64,000 nt of DNA from Lineus longissimus (taxonomy: Eukaryota > Nemertea > Pilidiophora > Heteronemertea > Lineidae). The notes beneath the pieces are model-generated. The model was not told the origin of the DNA, searched no databases, and was given only the letters and a program-made list of their open reading frames with translations. The stretch is from assembly GCF_910592395.1 (NCBI RefSeq), contig NC_088312.1, positions 3,968,001 to 4,032,000 on the forward strand, in the 5' to 3' direction. Position numbers and translations under genes: made by a program. Position 1 is the stretch's first letter. Every line of letters begins with the position of its first letter. This document shows, one piece after another, positions 10,227 through 24,460 of this stretch.

Positions 10227-11802
10227 GTAATGAGAAGGTAATGTAAGTAATTAGCATCAGGGACGATAGCTGAAAATTACTCTATAAACCGTACGTTCGC
10301 AAAGCCGATGCACAGCCGGTTGTCCTTGTCATTTAGGAACTACCCCCGGGCCTAAACCCTCAACGAAGAGAATATAACAGATATCTCATCTTTTGGTTCC
10401 TCGTCATCACTTGAATCTAAACTGCAACGTAAAAACCTAGAAAGTAGCGTTGGTTGAATGGCAGAGGACAGTGAATTGTCCTCGGGGTTTGAGGCAGTCG
10501 TCCTAATCTGGACACGGTAAAAACACCTCTTTGATCTACAGACCATAAAAATTGAACGGTGCCCTCTCTATGAAGAACTTCAACACCTGAAAACCTAGCT
10601 GCTTCAGGAGATGGTGAGAAAAGTTGAATAGTTGACCTTTTTTACTTCATGCAACCGTATTGAGACATAAAAGTGGCGAGGATAATACCCTCAATCAGTG
10701 CAGCAATGATATCAAAAACCTTCAAAACTCTCTTGACAACGTCCTCCATTGCACTGTTTGTTGTGGGACGTCATCAGTTGTAGCACACAAATAGGTAAAT
10801 TAATCCATACTTTTTTACATTCGTAGCAAAAATCAACGTATCATGACCGCAAGGTCTGTATCCCTCGAAGGACAACGCTGTTTCGAGAAGGAATTGCGTG
10901 AAAGTAGCCATATTGCGCCAGGCAAAATGAATTGCCCTTTCGTTGTTTGTAGCCTGCTTGGGGCCCGCGGCTGTATTTTTGGTCGATGATTTGTCACGGA
11001 ATGGACTAAAACATTCTCAGCCCCATGAGGGATCGACGAGAGAAGTCAGATAATGAGCGTTATTACTCGCGAACTTTGCGAATTGGCGGCGACTGTAAAG
11101 TTTAGTTACCACTGGAGCTTGCCAATAAAGACTCGATAAGGAAAACGACTAGATCGAGAGTTGGCCAAAGGCCAATATTTTCTTCTCGACCAAATGTCAG
11201 ATTCTTTCATGTTACGAGCTGAAACATACGAGAAGAAAGAAAAATATCAACCTTGAACAGAAGCCTTCAATATGCACGAAATGCAATCATTTCATTGTAC
11301 GAATAAGAGCCTGCAAAGATAACTCAACTGTCATTAACCAACGAGAAGTTTCCCCTTGCCAGTTGTTAAAACCGTCACGGCTCTTTCCGAGAGACCCTTG
11401 GGCCTCCTTCTGGCCCATTATTCCTTGTTTGTAGATGATAATCCGGGAGCCACACGTACAGATATTGTTTACAAGATCTCCTCTTCGTAGCGCCATCAAT
11501 CTACTTCGAGTTACAATGAAAGTGGCAGGTGCATAAATAAGAAATGAGTCTAAAGATGGAAAGATCGAAAGTGATACGACTGCTGATGCTGTGTTAGTTC
11601 CAGTAATGAAAGTTTGATCTCTAACAACTGCATATGTTATCTAAATATATAATCTGTGATTTTTTGGAAATCTCATATATAAAGTCAAGGAGACGAACAT
11701 ATCGAAAGAGTAAAAAATCCTCATTTGGACTAAGTTTGGAGACAACCTCTTACACAAATCATTGCATTATCTTATGGTTACTGACATTTTAGCAGCACTA
11801 TA
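10227..11802. other. region upstream of the relaxin-like gene
   Basis: A pyrimidine-rich tract ending in CAG abuts the coding start, so a 5' UTR exon may lie somewhere above 10226. No promoter element could be fixed. Short open frames on both strands lack splice context. Confidence 0.35.
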
Positions 11803-11850
11803 TCGGTGTTTGGTGAAACAACCAATACCGACAGTGAGGTATCAATTAAT
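11803..11850. mobile_element. fragment of the 6.7-kb hairpin MITE family
   Basis: CAACCAATACCGACAGTGAG followed by GTATCAATT matches the right arm of the element at 6.79-6.85 kb (CAACCAATATCAACAGTGAG followed by CTATCAATT). Only about one arm is recognisable. Confidence 0.5.
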
Positions 11851-14800
11851 TGGTGTATGGGTAATTCAGAAAACATTCACTGATTAAGGCTTCTTTGCTG
11901 TCTTCAATACTAGTATATAGTAATCCTACATGGCACATGACATATTACTTTCTGTACATCATTGAAGATACATGCATAAGTCGAACTTTTTAGCACTTTG
12001 TTGGATGAGTTGATGGTTTATTTCAAGTTGATGTCGTAGACTCAATGTTTATCTCTGCAACTCATCATAGTAATGATAAACCAACGCCCTGTTCCGACAG
12101 CTTCAAAAGGACTTGATGTACTGAGAAACCAACAAGACGGCTAAAGAAATGAATCCACTCCCCAATTACACTTCCTTTTCATCAACTTTTGTTGCTGAAA
12201 GGATTTCACATCAGAAGGTGTTTTGTCGGCCGATACTGTGAAGGAGTCTCACTTAAAAGATGCAGTGATTACAGCGACATTTCGTCGCGTGCTTTTTCCA
12301 ATTTGCACTCAGCAAAATACCTCCCTTTCTGCATGTAAGAAAAAGAAATTAATTTCTTATGACGCAGTCTTAGTGCATGCCTTTAAAAAGTTTTACTTAT
12401 ATAGCAGGGATTAATTCTTTTATCTATTTTTCTCTTATTGCAATCATTTTATCACGCATGCCTGTCCAAGACAACCAGATTATTGAGCAGGGTGTTCTCA
12501 TCGCCGACAAAAGGAAAGGAACATGACTGGAATAACGAAAAAAGATCGAAGCAGCATAGTATTCTTCTCATTTGGTAGAATTCCAGACGGAAATTTGATG
12601 TTTTGTTTGTTTTTGGCTGACAAGATCCAGTCAGGACAAATTCGAACATCATCTAGTTGGTACCCGACATGCAAAGCAGCCTGCAACTCGCGCGGTGCAC
12701 TGCGGGAAACAATATGGGCATGATTTCAGGAAGTGGTAACTTCTCTTCTGGGTGTTATGTGAGATAATGAAAAGAAAAGAAGCCTAGTTATAACACAAAT
12801 AATACTGTACTCACTTTTTCCCACGGATTTTGTTTTTCGGTTAACCTTCACGTGCCACCACACATAAGCCCTCAAGGAAGTGGTTCAAATCCCAAGATAC
12901 TTTATAACCAGACATTGCGAGATTCTGCGAGATCAATGCGCGTGCCTAAACAACGACAACCGTTGTCAAGGAGTAATAACAAATTAATGTGCGTGGGAGG
13001 GTGAACACAGCTCCAAGGAAAACAGTGGAATAGTGGTTTCGACAGAGTTCAAGCAAATATTGCACCCACTAGCAATACAAATTGTATAATAGAGTATAAT
13101 CATATCATGTTCGTTCGTCTAAAACTAGTTCACTTGATGGGACGTGACGCTAAACATAGAACACAAAACATGTAACTCAAAGGTACAGTTATTCTCATCC
13201 TGGCACCAGTTGTGTTCAATATACGATATTTCAAACGTATACGAGTAAAAAAGCCTGATCTCAGGATGCAGGATGAGTTATTCCAAGAAGTGTCTGTCGC
13301 TGATATCACAACTTAACACCCGACACTTTCAACAAGGAAACATTAAACAAGGAATGTCCACAAAACGTTTTCTCTGTCAATCTAGGCTAGGTCACCTCCA
13401 ATTCTACGAGTTCGTTTATGTACGTCATTCATGTGTAGACAAGGATGTTATTTTAGTTATGCATAATTGATAACACTGGAACTGGAACAGCAATTGTTTG
13501 GGAAAAAAACAATGAAACTGTACGTTACGATCGCATTAGCTGTTATCATTGATAGCCAATTCATGCTAATTGATTCATTTCATACGTTTGTGGGAATGTT
13601 GATATTTTTCTACTAGGCAATGATTCATTTACTTTGTGACTTTGTGACAATATACTTAGCGACATCATGCAGCATGAATTTATATAAAGTCATTACATGC
13701 ATTATCGAAGACCGTATCAATAAAAACCTCAGAGCGTAAAAAGAAATTAGATCTCCTCCAGATGAGGAGAGCAAAATGCTATCTAACATTGTGAGGTTTG
13801 CTAACGCGGTTCGTTTATATTACTTCGTCAATACGGATGCATTTTTGATCTCTGGAATTGCCGAAGCACGGGCAAAATGTTCTTTTCTGCCACATCATGA
13901 AACCTTCAGCTGACTCTGTGGTCTGCGACGTGGAATGCGGGATCCGACAGTTTTTTAGTCTTAATAACAGTAAAAAGTAAAAGCAGCTACAGATGTGGAC
14001 AGTTGATTCCGGGGTTATGTTTCCCCGATTTGAGCATGCATCCAATGACCAATGGAGTAGTGCTCATCGGTGCATTGCGATATTTCAACCACGCCTGAAA
14101 AGCTCTGTACAGTACCTCTCCTGAATTCCTCAGCATTATCAGTGGTCGAATAAAAAGATGGTTTTATTCCGCGTGATATTCAAGAGAAACTTTTATTACC
14201 GCGACCTACATGTATGGCATGACTAATTAGAAAACTGCTCAGTGTCGAGTCAAAGCGTCGTTTGAGAGAACTTTAAGTTTCGATATAATTGTGGGAGTGA
14301 TGACCTCCAGCCCTCCAGCTCGATTTAATGAGCCGTCCCCGGCTTTCATTCTGAACCTATTACAATGATCTCGATAACAGCCACAGGGATTGTCTTAGAT
14401 GTTTGCTAATATCCAGTTCACCTCTGGCGTTTGTTTTATCTATAGCTACTCTTAAAAGATCGAGTAAAAATATAGTACTCTTAATACATCACCTATAACA
14501 GTACCCCTTTTTCAGTCGTCTACAATGTAACATTAAAAGAGAGTTTCTTGCGACAAGGACTTTTTCGTAAACACAACATAAAATAGTGTCATCACGTCGG
14601 CATCCCCTTTATCTTCACTTTCTGCTTGTTTTACATGATTTATATGTCAAAATCTAAATTTGGAAGTATGAACTGCTGAATTATTTACAAACTTCAGTCA
14701 TTAGACCTATACGTGGGCTGGATATCGTTATCATAACGTGAACAAATCACATCGATAATCTCAGTATTTTATGGCCGTCTTACACACATTGTGGTAGAGG

Positions 14801-17800
14801 TATTCATCAGCGAAAGCAAAATCTGACAAACTTCGCCAAAAATATAGTTATGACAAGATTTGTATGTTTACACATGTGCGGTCGGTATGTGAATGAAATG
14901 AATATAGAAGTTAATGTACATTGTATAGCAGTTAACATTTTTTTTGCGGTTTTTATGTTTTAAATGGACTCTACCATGTCCAGTGAGTGTGATGATATTC
15001 GGAAATATCTGTTTTGAAAAAATGCATCGGTTAACAACAGCCGTATATGTTATCAAAAATATATTCATCAAACGAACCTTCGTCTTTTCAACTTTATTCG
15101 AAAAAGGTGTCATTGAGATAAAACTGACATCACATGCCATTTACTGTTATTTCTCTATTAATATTTCATGCCAAATTGCCATCTGACAATATAAAACTTA
15201 ATGATAATTGGCTGGTCGAGTAACTCAATGAAATATTCAGAAGCTGTGGTTTTATATTCTTTCAACGCTGAATAATAGCGCCGGTCTGTGCTCACTTCGC
15301 TCATTAGCCAGTTCGCTGTTTTGAATTTAAACTTTAAATTTCATGCGTTAGTGACAAGTCTTTTTATCTAAATGATGCAACACTTGAGTATACGTGCTTG
15401 TATCATATTGGAACGTTATAACAGCAGACATTTGCAGACAGCAGACGTTTGTTGCCGGAAAGCCGTTTCAAAATGGCCCACATATGGCGCCATCTTGGAT
15501 ATGTGCATGTTATTAGTAATACATGGTACATGTACTGCTGAAGGCACTCGTCATTATAATCTGGCCACATTGCTCGCAATGTCCCTCCACGATCTCGTAT
15601 AAGGACTGTCGGCTGCTAAGGTGCAGATTGGACTTAATTGCCGGTAGGATACATTAATCGAGCCCAATCAACAATGACAGCCTTGTCGATAGCCAATCGC
15701 CGAAAAGATGTGACTTTACGAGAAGTATTTTCTCGGGAGGTTATGAGAGAACACGTGATAACTATTTATGTTCGAAACCCACAGTCACGATCAGAGATTT
15801 ATAGCTTAGCGGTAACTTTCGGGCATTTGGACAACATACGATGAGACAACGATGATAGACTAATACAGATGAATTCATTGCTGCTAGACGATCGGCTATG
15901 AATCTGTCCCACAGATTCCGAGTCACGCCTCATTCGGACAATACCTGGTTGGCTTACCCTGACGATATGGTAAAGTTGTACTCGGAAGGGTTTAGCGATC
16001 CCACAGGATTCAATCCCCGGGATTCTGTGGTTAGCATGCCAAGTATATCATTTTGTTTTGGTACGCCGTACCGGAGAGAAATCACGTACACGCAAAAGCT
16101 TTGCGAGTTGGACCAGGCATGGATGTATCAAAGATAAATCTCTAATCATCATGACAGTTCAAGGTACTATACATTCCAACAGGTCACAGACTACAGTTAA
16201 TAATTTCGGCTCCTCACGAATGACACGCATTGGGTGTTTGTATTTACAGTTCTGTTTCTGAGTCAGCGGAAAGTCCTATTTCTTGCTGCGTATTGCCCGA
16301 GTTCCTCATACTTTCCAGTGGCTGAAACAGTTTCGAATGGACAACAACTCGAATGGGGATTTAGGTTTTAATTCATCTGGCGTTTGATCATAGGCAACAG
16401 GGTTTTCCAACAGGGGCGGGGTCGTTTTCCCTACGTTAAATTTTCATGCTGTATTTCTTGGGATTTTCCAAGTCAAATGCCCCTAAAGGTCGTTGCCTAT
16501 GTTTTTTCTTCTTTCTTTTGGTCTATCGTCAAAGTGGTTTTCAAATAATAATTTCCATTAATCTTTCACACGTCAATCTGTTGAGACAGATTGCCATTTC
16601 AATATTCTCCGTAAACAATGAAAAGTAAACATATGACGCGATTCGAACATTGTGATGTCATAAACGCTTTTAAAACCAACATTATCAGCCAGTCTTATTG
16701 ATATTGCTGCAAAAGCTGAGAGTCAACACTTAAGAGAAGAAATTGATGTCTTTCATGCGTGGAATATTTAGATTTACAAGGAGTATACGTATGGTATAAG
16801 GACATCATTTCCAAGCTGACAGTTGCCTAGTCAACCTCCACACTATAGTTTCTATCACCAAATACCACAGAAAATGGAGAAAATAAACATTATTAGGATT
16901 TCACCTCAAAACACGTTTGCGAATATTGCCAGTCCAACATTAATAGAATATATTTTAACACCCTGTCCTGTTTTTCTTCAGTTGGCGGCTCGTGCCTCTG
17001 GTAGTCCAGTGACAGGCTAAGTATTTGCGCCCATTGGTCCTTTATACACCAAGTCATCACCTTTTTTTGCGATGCCGCGCCCCTGGGGGGTACAGTATGG
17101 CGAAAACATGTACCACATGATGTACAATTTTGTGTACATGTAAAAGTATGCTTAGCCAACAACGAAAAGCACTAAGTCACGCCAAAAAGTGATTACATTT
17201 TATGCTGGCAGTGGCCCCAGTGGGAAGGTTTTACAACTCGGAGGTGTGGCCACTTCCGATCATTTCCTCGATTCCTCGAACAAACGATGTAAAATTCGCG
17301 CAGGTATTGACGACATCACAGATCTACTTGCTTCGTCGTTCGTAAGGTTTTAAGGCATTCCTACCCTTACGAAAGCCCTGAAGCTCATGATGATCTCGGA
17401 CCTATATCAACAACAGGACAACCCGTTCAGAGAATTAATCCAATAACCACATAAAAATAATCTGGTCAACCGGATATCGAGCTTTCATATAGCGATGTAG
17501 AGGCTCATGTCGTTGACAACTCCACAGCGGGTGCTGAGCCCAAGATATGTCAACACTGACCACGACTAATGATATTATCTGGACGTGCCAATCAGTGGAT
17601 GATTGGTTAAAGAAAGCGTAGCAAGATCAAAGATGGCTTCCGTTTGTCTTCTCTGAGATTTATTATCATTGTAGTTTTGCCCAAAATATATCGTAGCCCT
17701 TATCCCCGTGGCCTATTGATTTACGCAACCAGTCGAAGTTCACGTATCTCTCAATACACGTGGTCTATACTGCTTGTGGGTTGCACCTTAAAGTCAACAT

Positions 17801-18066
17801 ACTGTATAGCTTTTTTCACACAGCCGTATATTATGTTTTTTCTTCAAAAAGCTGATCAGAAACGCCACGTAATTCACTGGTGGCAGGTAACATGATTCCG
17901 ACGGTCAAAGTGTGGAAGCGACACGACATGGATCACAGGTATGTACCGGAGATGACGAGGATCACACAGTTTTTGAGGTCATAAACAGCAAATTACATCA
18001 CTAGGAACAACATGAAAGGAAGAATGTTGCGAAGCGTTAGAGAGTGGTACATGTACGCAAAAAAAA
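11851..18066. other. intergenic DNA without a supported gene
   Basis: All open frames are short (at most about 90 codons), overlap on opposite strands and lack matched splice signals. Nothing recognisable was found. Confidence 0.4.
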
Positions 18067-18183
18067 TGTCAGAAGTGGGATTCGAACCCACGCCCACATT
18101 CGTGGACCAGAATACTCCTTCCTTTTTTCAGAGTAAGACCTCAGTCTTGAGTCTGGCGCCTTAGACCGCTCGGCCATCCTGAC
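18067..18183 (-). tRNA. tRNA-Leu (CAA), intron-containing
   Basis: On the minus strand the gene starts GTCAGGATGGCCGAGCGGTC and ends GTTCGAATCCCACTTCTGAC plus A. The acceptor stem pairs, the A box and B box are intact, and there is a long class II variable arm. The anticodon CAA is at 18147-18149 in the loop CTCAAG. A 33-nt intron (18113-18145) follows the base 3' of the anticodon, as in animal tRNA-Leu(CAA); removing it leaves 84 nt. A run of seven T follows immediately, which is a Pol III terminator. No CCA is encoded, as expected for eukaryotes. Confidence 0.94.
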
Positions 18184-21100
18184 AACTGACGGAAAGGTCA
18201 TCTTTACATGTCCACATAGAAAGGAATAGCAAGCATTTCGTTAGTTCTCATACTTCGTGTAATGTTCATTCGAAAGAGAGCACATCAGAAGTCTACGAAT
18301 ATTCATCCTTGACAGGTCACGCTAACATGAACAAATCAAACAGTTTCTAAGGTAATGTCTGGTACAATCTAACAAAACTTCGTTCTCGTGTTTTTCCTTC
18401 TGGAGCACATGCCTTGCAGGCGCTGTTGAGAGAAACACAGCTGCCAAGCCTGCCTAGCTCAGCTGCGTTTTTCAAACTCACTTGTGGGATCATAGAGAAG
18501 ATGGCCTCATCGAATTGACGGAACGGAACAGAATAGACGGAATATGATGGAATATGATACAATAATGCATTAAACAGTCGTAAATATGTTTCACGTTCAA
18601 GGGAGGACTAGCGGGATATAATGCATAGATAGGATAGCTTGTCCTTGAGTTGTCATGCGTGATAGTTCCTACATGTACATTCCATAAACAACGTAGGCCT
18701 ACTATCCAGTGCCGCTGAACGTCACTGAAAGTAGAGTTATCCCGCCGGGTAAACAGTAAAAGGGTTATTGTCTCTCATCAATTAAGGTCGGAATATCAGT
18801 CACTCACTCAACTACAGAGACAATCGGCCCGAACGGCGGCTGCTGTTCTCGTCAGATGTCTGTTACCTGGGACAGGAACTACGACAGGAACGAAAAATTA
18901 CCCGTCAATATCATTCTTTCATTGTTCGGCAGATAAAGGATATCACAATGACAATCTGTCGTAATGTACTCTTATCAATCGCCCGTTTTCCTTTTGTTGG
19001 TTTCATCAAAGCAACAACACGTTTCAAAATCGAACATAGTTTTTTTGCCAATGCGCCTGATTCTGAAGGAATGATGCTAATTTCCAATGGAGCTGTCTAA
19101 TATATCAATGATTTGCTCAGACGAGATTGGCAATCGGTCTCCTTGACTAGTGTAGTGTGTTTAGTAGCGACAGGTTTTCCGATTCCGATCCGATAATATC
19201 GATCAGCTATATTGAGGACAATTTTATGACTTGTTCCACAGTGTGGACGGTGGGGCAGCTTCTAAAATCTGCCGAAAAGTGGTGTATCACCCCACCAATC
19301 TGCGTTCACGAACACGAAGCAAAACGTCATCCTTAATGAAGTTTTCCGATGCTAGCAGACTACCTCAGTAGATCAGGCAACTCATCACTTCTATGAGGAA
19401 CTGGAAAACGGACATAGGCCGTTCAAGCAGTGTCCGTTTGGTATTCAGCCCTTGAAAAGCCGCACCCCTTGTCCATCCAACAAAGCTATTCTACTCCAGG
19501 ACGCGATTCAAGGCAGACACCATCAATTCACAAAAACTCTCTGCTAGTCTTACCAATAAAAATTCGATCACTCTGTAAGCTTACTTCATTGAAGGGTGGT
19601 TTTGAATATAGCCGTATCTTTTCACCAATATGATGAAACTGAAGGTGTATCCTCAACAGCATCAAATTATGAAATAATCTTAAATCAATTTTAGAAATTC
19701 ATTTTTACACTTTGAAGTCTATCATTGATAAATTTAAAAAATAAATCCACTCCGAAATCCTCGCATTGATGGTTTCCCCTACGGAATGAAGGTTACAAAG
19801 CAAGAGAAACAATCACATTTCTGTCATAAAATTCGCGTTCCTATTTCAAGCATGAAAATCGTGATGGGCTGGCTTTATTCGAATGATGGATAGCAATTGA
19901 ATTCTAACTTTGATACTTTTGAACCATTACGATGTTTGAAATCAATCCCGTGGAGCGGATGTATACGAGTAAAATCTAAGAATTGAAACCGACGTTTCTT
20001 TGTGGATATGTTTTGATGCTGAAGGATGATGGCTGAGTTCCTCTTGAGATCTGTAACAAAATACGTCTCATCTATATTCACTGAACTCAAACGATTACAA
20101 AAATTGTATTTCCCCAATGGGATACGATTTAAACCTGCAGCTACTAAGTGCTTTGCCTACTCTTATCGAACTCTTGATGTTTTGAAACATTGGGAAGGTG
20201 ATAAAGCATACCGGGGTCATGGCAAAACCAATCACTAAAACAAGTACTGGTGGTGGTTATTCTGTGGCAACGGATGAAAATGCATTCGATCCTCAGGGGG
20301 AATTGCAATTGCGGCTTGTTTTGTCCATGGAAAACATCATCTTGACTGCCCAGCTTCGCTACGCCTCGTAGGTCAAGGGCGAAGGCCTTGGAGGGCGAAT
20401 AGATCTACATTGGCCGGTATAACTGAGAAATTTTCAAGTGATCGATCGCCGAGAAGTTTTTAATCGGACGCTCCCCACTCGCCGCTTTTTGGTCCAAATT
20501 CTATTTTCTTGCTGAGCTACATGTTATTTCGCATTGCAAGTAATCCAAGTCGGCGTACCCAGAGAGAGAATGCATTCTTAACTACTTAACTCAAAAAATC
20601 TACCACGTTTTCTTAATATGCACGGAGACGTACCCACGCTGCCGTTTGAAAGACATCAAAGTCAGTTGTATTTTTATGAGATGAAACGACCGAGGGACTT
20701 TTCAGAGAAAATCTGATGACTTCATGTATCCAAATTTTTCTTGCTTGGGACCAGAACGCTCTGCAGAAAGGCAATAACAGATATTATTAGATTGGCATTT
20801 CGAAACCGGTTAAGCAATTCGAGGGGCGTTTAAGGTGATGCGATGATCCTGGTTCTTCGAAACAGGTCACCCATGTAACACTTCAACGACGTTTGGACCT
20901 GTATTCTCCTCATACCCATTTTGAATGTCCTTTTTATCACTGTAGACAGAAGCCTGAGCGTCACAAGCACAAGCACATAGTACTTTACAGACAAGAAGGA
21001 CAACCCACCTACACTTTTACCAAATGATAAGTATTTTATCAAAATGAAGTACGACAAGTCGATCATCGCGTAAATATACCTTCTCTGATGTGAGTGGTAT

Positions 21101-23244
21101 AAAGCGAGACGATGCCCTTCAAAGTTACCCATTATGTTAAAATGCCTTTATCACATTGTTGTCTTGCTTTCTTCTCATCCAATCAAGCGAAGACAAACCA
21201 CACCATAATTGCTTCAAAGGATATGGCGCTTCATTTGCATCTTTAGAGAGATTAAAGTCGTGACCAGTCATCGTCTTGTGTCCAATGAATTTCTTCCACA
21301 AATGACATGCCGATGCACGGAGCCGGTCGTCTTCCCCAAGCAGACGATAACAAGGTATCCCTAATGACAAGATCTACCAATGTATAACTAAAGTTTATAA
21401 ATGTCATGCCGGAAAGACAGCATTCTGTGCCAGGGATATTCAGTCGGTCTCTGGTTGCAAGATGATAAGCCTGCTTTATCACGTTTCCCTCGCAAAGCAT
21501 TTATACACTGACACCTCAAGTGCCACAGTGAGCTGGTTGCTTGTATCATATTTAAAACTTTACCATCTGTTTGTCTGAATTTCCTTTTCTACCACTGATT
21601 GAGTATGTGAGAGCCAAGGTCACGTTTTGGTGTTCCTCTCATGTAACACGATTCAATACCGTAGCTGGAATAACTACCTCAGAAAATGATGTATCAATGA
21701 TGAGGAAACGCTTTCTTCAAAACATACAAAAGGAGAAAAGGATGTCGTGACATTCAAAGGCAGGATGATCTAAAATGTCAATTGGAAATTGGACTAAAAA
21801 GATGGAGAATAGTTTATTTTTCCGCAAGAGCGTGATCATTGCCTTTTCATCATGAATGTTTGATCGGTCACCAAAGAGGAAACAATCAAACGTCTTCTGC
21901 AATGGCTTTTTCTCAAAGCTTTCATTATTTTTATTGGTTTTCCTCTCGGCAGACGACAAAAATTAATTTATTGCATGCCGACATAACACATTGCTGTAGT
22001 TGTGTGAGATGTAACCGATATAAAGATACATTCTTTAACACATCGCTGAGACTGTCCAGTTTGGTGTTTATAGTTCGTCATGGTGGCCACATCTGCGGTT
22101 ATTGCCTTAGACAGCACCTTGGCGATGCCACGGGAAAAAGTCTACAGAACAGCCAACGAAACCACTGAGATTATTATATGACGTGCGATTGGTTAAATCT
22201 GCGGATATTGGCGAAGAAAAGCTGCAAACATTTATTAAAGGTTAATTTCTTCCTTGGCGTGATAGAAAATGAAGTTAATAGTGGTTAACTGAAAACATGT
22301 CCCTTATGAAGCTTACAAGAGGAATGGCTATAGCTTTGCTGTTAGCACTGACCACAGACATAAATAAATTAGGTCCGTGTATCAAGGTCTTAGGACTGAC
22401 CAGTGACAATGTATCAACGTTCGGTGGACTGTGACACCTTGTTTACTTGTGTACATTCTATAGCAAACGTAATACCATTCATCAATAAGGAGAATGTTGA
22501 TAAATAATTTGCTAGATTATATTTCTAATCAAGAATGATATAGTACCATGTGCTCAAGCAGAACGTATGATATGAAAGGAAGAAAGAAATGCATTACAAT
22601 ATACACCAAGGAAAATCAGTTCCCAATTCACCGAAGAATCAGGCGGGCCTTCCAACTTGCCGAGTTGACCTGTCCTGGAAATGGAGAAAAAATGTTGGCG
22701 AAACTGATCATGTAGATGGTTTCATACCATCAAAACGTCGATAGGAAAAGCCAGTACTCCAAGGGCCGTTCATGTTTGTTAAGCCACACGTATATGTCCA
22801 TCAAAACTAAAGAACACAGCATAACTCGGGAAAAAAAGTTATACCGGACTACGTTGGATGGTACACTGAAGCATTTTTCCGTACTTACATGTACAACATT
22901 GTTGCATTTAACGCAGTTTCTCAGCTAAATTACACCAAGTAGATCTTGATTAATCTGCATCGTTTTCCCAATTAAAGACATCTAATCAAATTTCGTGGTG
23001 GCATGTTAAAAAATACCAAGTAATCATTAAACCCAAACGTGACACTTGATCGAGAGATGCTTCAAAATTGTGGTACAGCAATAGGAAATTAAGATACTGC
23101 ATGTTATGTAGACGTCCTATCATCATATAGCATCTTCAGATGGTACCGAATCCGGATGAAGGGGATACTTTATTGGATAAATGGGTAATGGATAATCCGA
23201 TGAGTTCGATTCGAATCCTAAATTATTTTCAAGTCTCAGTAAAT
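18184..23244. other. intergenic DNA without a supported gene
   Basis: No exon pair with agreeing phase and no recognisable domain was seen on either strand. The longest open frames are about 100 codons and look non-coding. Confidence 0.4.
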
Positions 23245-23339
23245 TGGCCAACATGCCAGAACACATTGTACATGTGTTCTGAATGTGGTGTCTGGCCAAC
23301 ATCCCAGAACACATTGTACATGTGTTCTGAATGTGGTGT
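23245..23339. repeat. tandem duplication of a 48-bp palindromic unit
   Basis: Two nearly identical 48-bp copies (from 23245 and from 23293). Each contains AGAACACAT-TGTAC-ATGTGTTCT, a perfect 9-bp-arm inverted repeat (23258-23280 and 23306-23328). Confidence 0.9.
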
Positions 23340-23889
23340 ATATATGTCTCTTCTTTTTATCTTTATTTTAGCAAAAATTCAAGAAAATATACCAGTATAT
23401 ACTGTTGGTTGCCAGCATTTGTCATATCCTTGATCAGACTACATATGTAAATCTAAATATGACGCAGGTATGCGGCACACAAAAGAAATACTCACTTTTG
23501 ATCACAACATAGCCTGAGATTAGATAATAAAGTCACGGATTTAATATGAAACGTCAAAGGATTTGGCTTTCCATTATTTGTGTTTTAATCCTCTCCAAAC
23601 AAAACAATGATTGGAATGTCAGAAGGCCCTCGCGATTACCTAAAGAACTCCGCGACTAAGACAAAAACGTTTAAGTTCAAAAGCTCCTGATTGGTCTGTT
23701 CAAGTACGATTCATTATTACATGCTCCATACCAAACATAACGTGTGGGAGACAATCTTCCGATTCGACAACGCATCAACCAATCAGATCGCGTCTTCCAA
23801 ATTGTTGTAATTGTATATATTGGATGATCTTAAATACCCTATGAGCCAACGTATCAAAGTTATACAAATAAAAAAATTATGAAAAAAAA

Positions 23890-24460
23890 TCCACCGGCGG
23901 ACAGCAGTGCAGCTAAAACCTTTATTTTCGTAGACAACTTAACCCTGATACTTTCAAGTTCATTCCCGCGACCAGCCAATCGCAAGGACATTCAAGAATA
24001 CATGTACCATTAAATGATATAGCGTATCACAGTCATTTTCATTTCCTTGCTACATGCAATTTCAGCAATGCAATTTCAGCAACCGGTAACTGCGACTGCC
24101 GCGACTTATTCAGCAGTGCAGTGATTGAGACTCCCAATCTGTCATTATTTCTAAGATAACCCTAATCACGAGGACATTCACGTGAGAATGCCTGCAAATG
24201 ATAGACCGCGGTATTTTTCGTATATTAAATGGGATGTTGCTGTGTTGATCAAGGTGAGAATGTAACCAGAAAGAAAGAATGAATTTACACAACATTTCTT
24301 TGTCTCCGGGACAGTCAAGAATACCTGCAAATGGTTAGTCCTTGGGTTCCCGTACGACTGCACCAGCGACATGGCCAGCAGTCCTACCCCGACCCGTAAT
24401 TTTCAAGATTCCGCGCATCACCGGAATATTAAACCAAGAATACATGCAAACGAAGAACAA
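23890..24460. repeat. degenerate tandem repeat (GGACATTC...GAATACATGCAAATG)
   Basis: Related blocks start near 23987, 24173, 24310 and 24422, each with a GGACATTC-like word followed by AGAATRCMTGCAAATG. The CCAATCGCA word just before the first block also occurs in the 7.0-7.6 kb array, so the two may be distant relatives. Confidence 0.45.
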
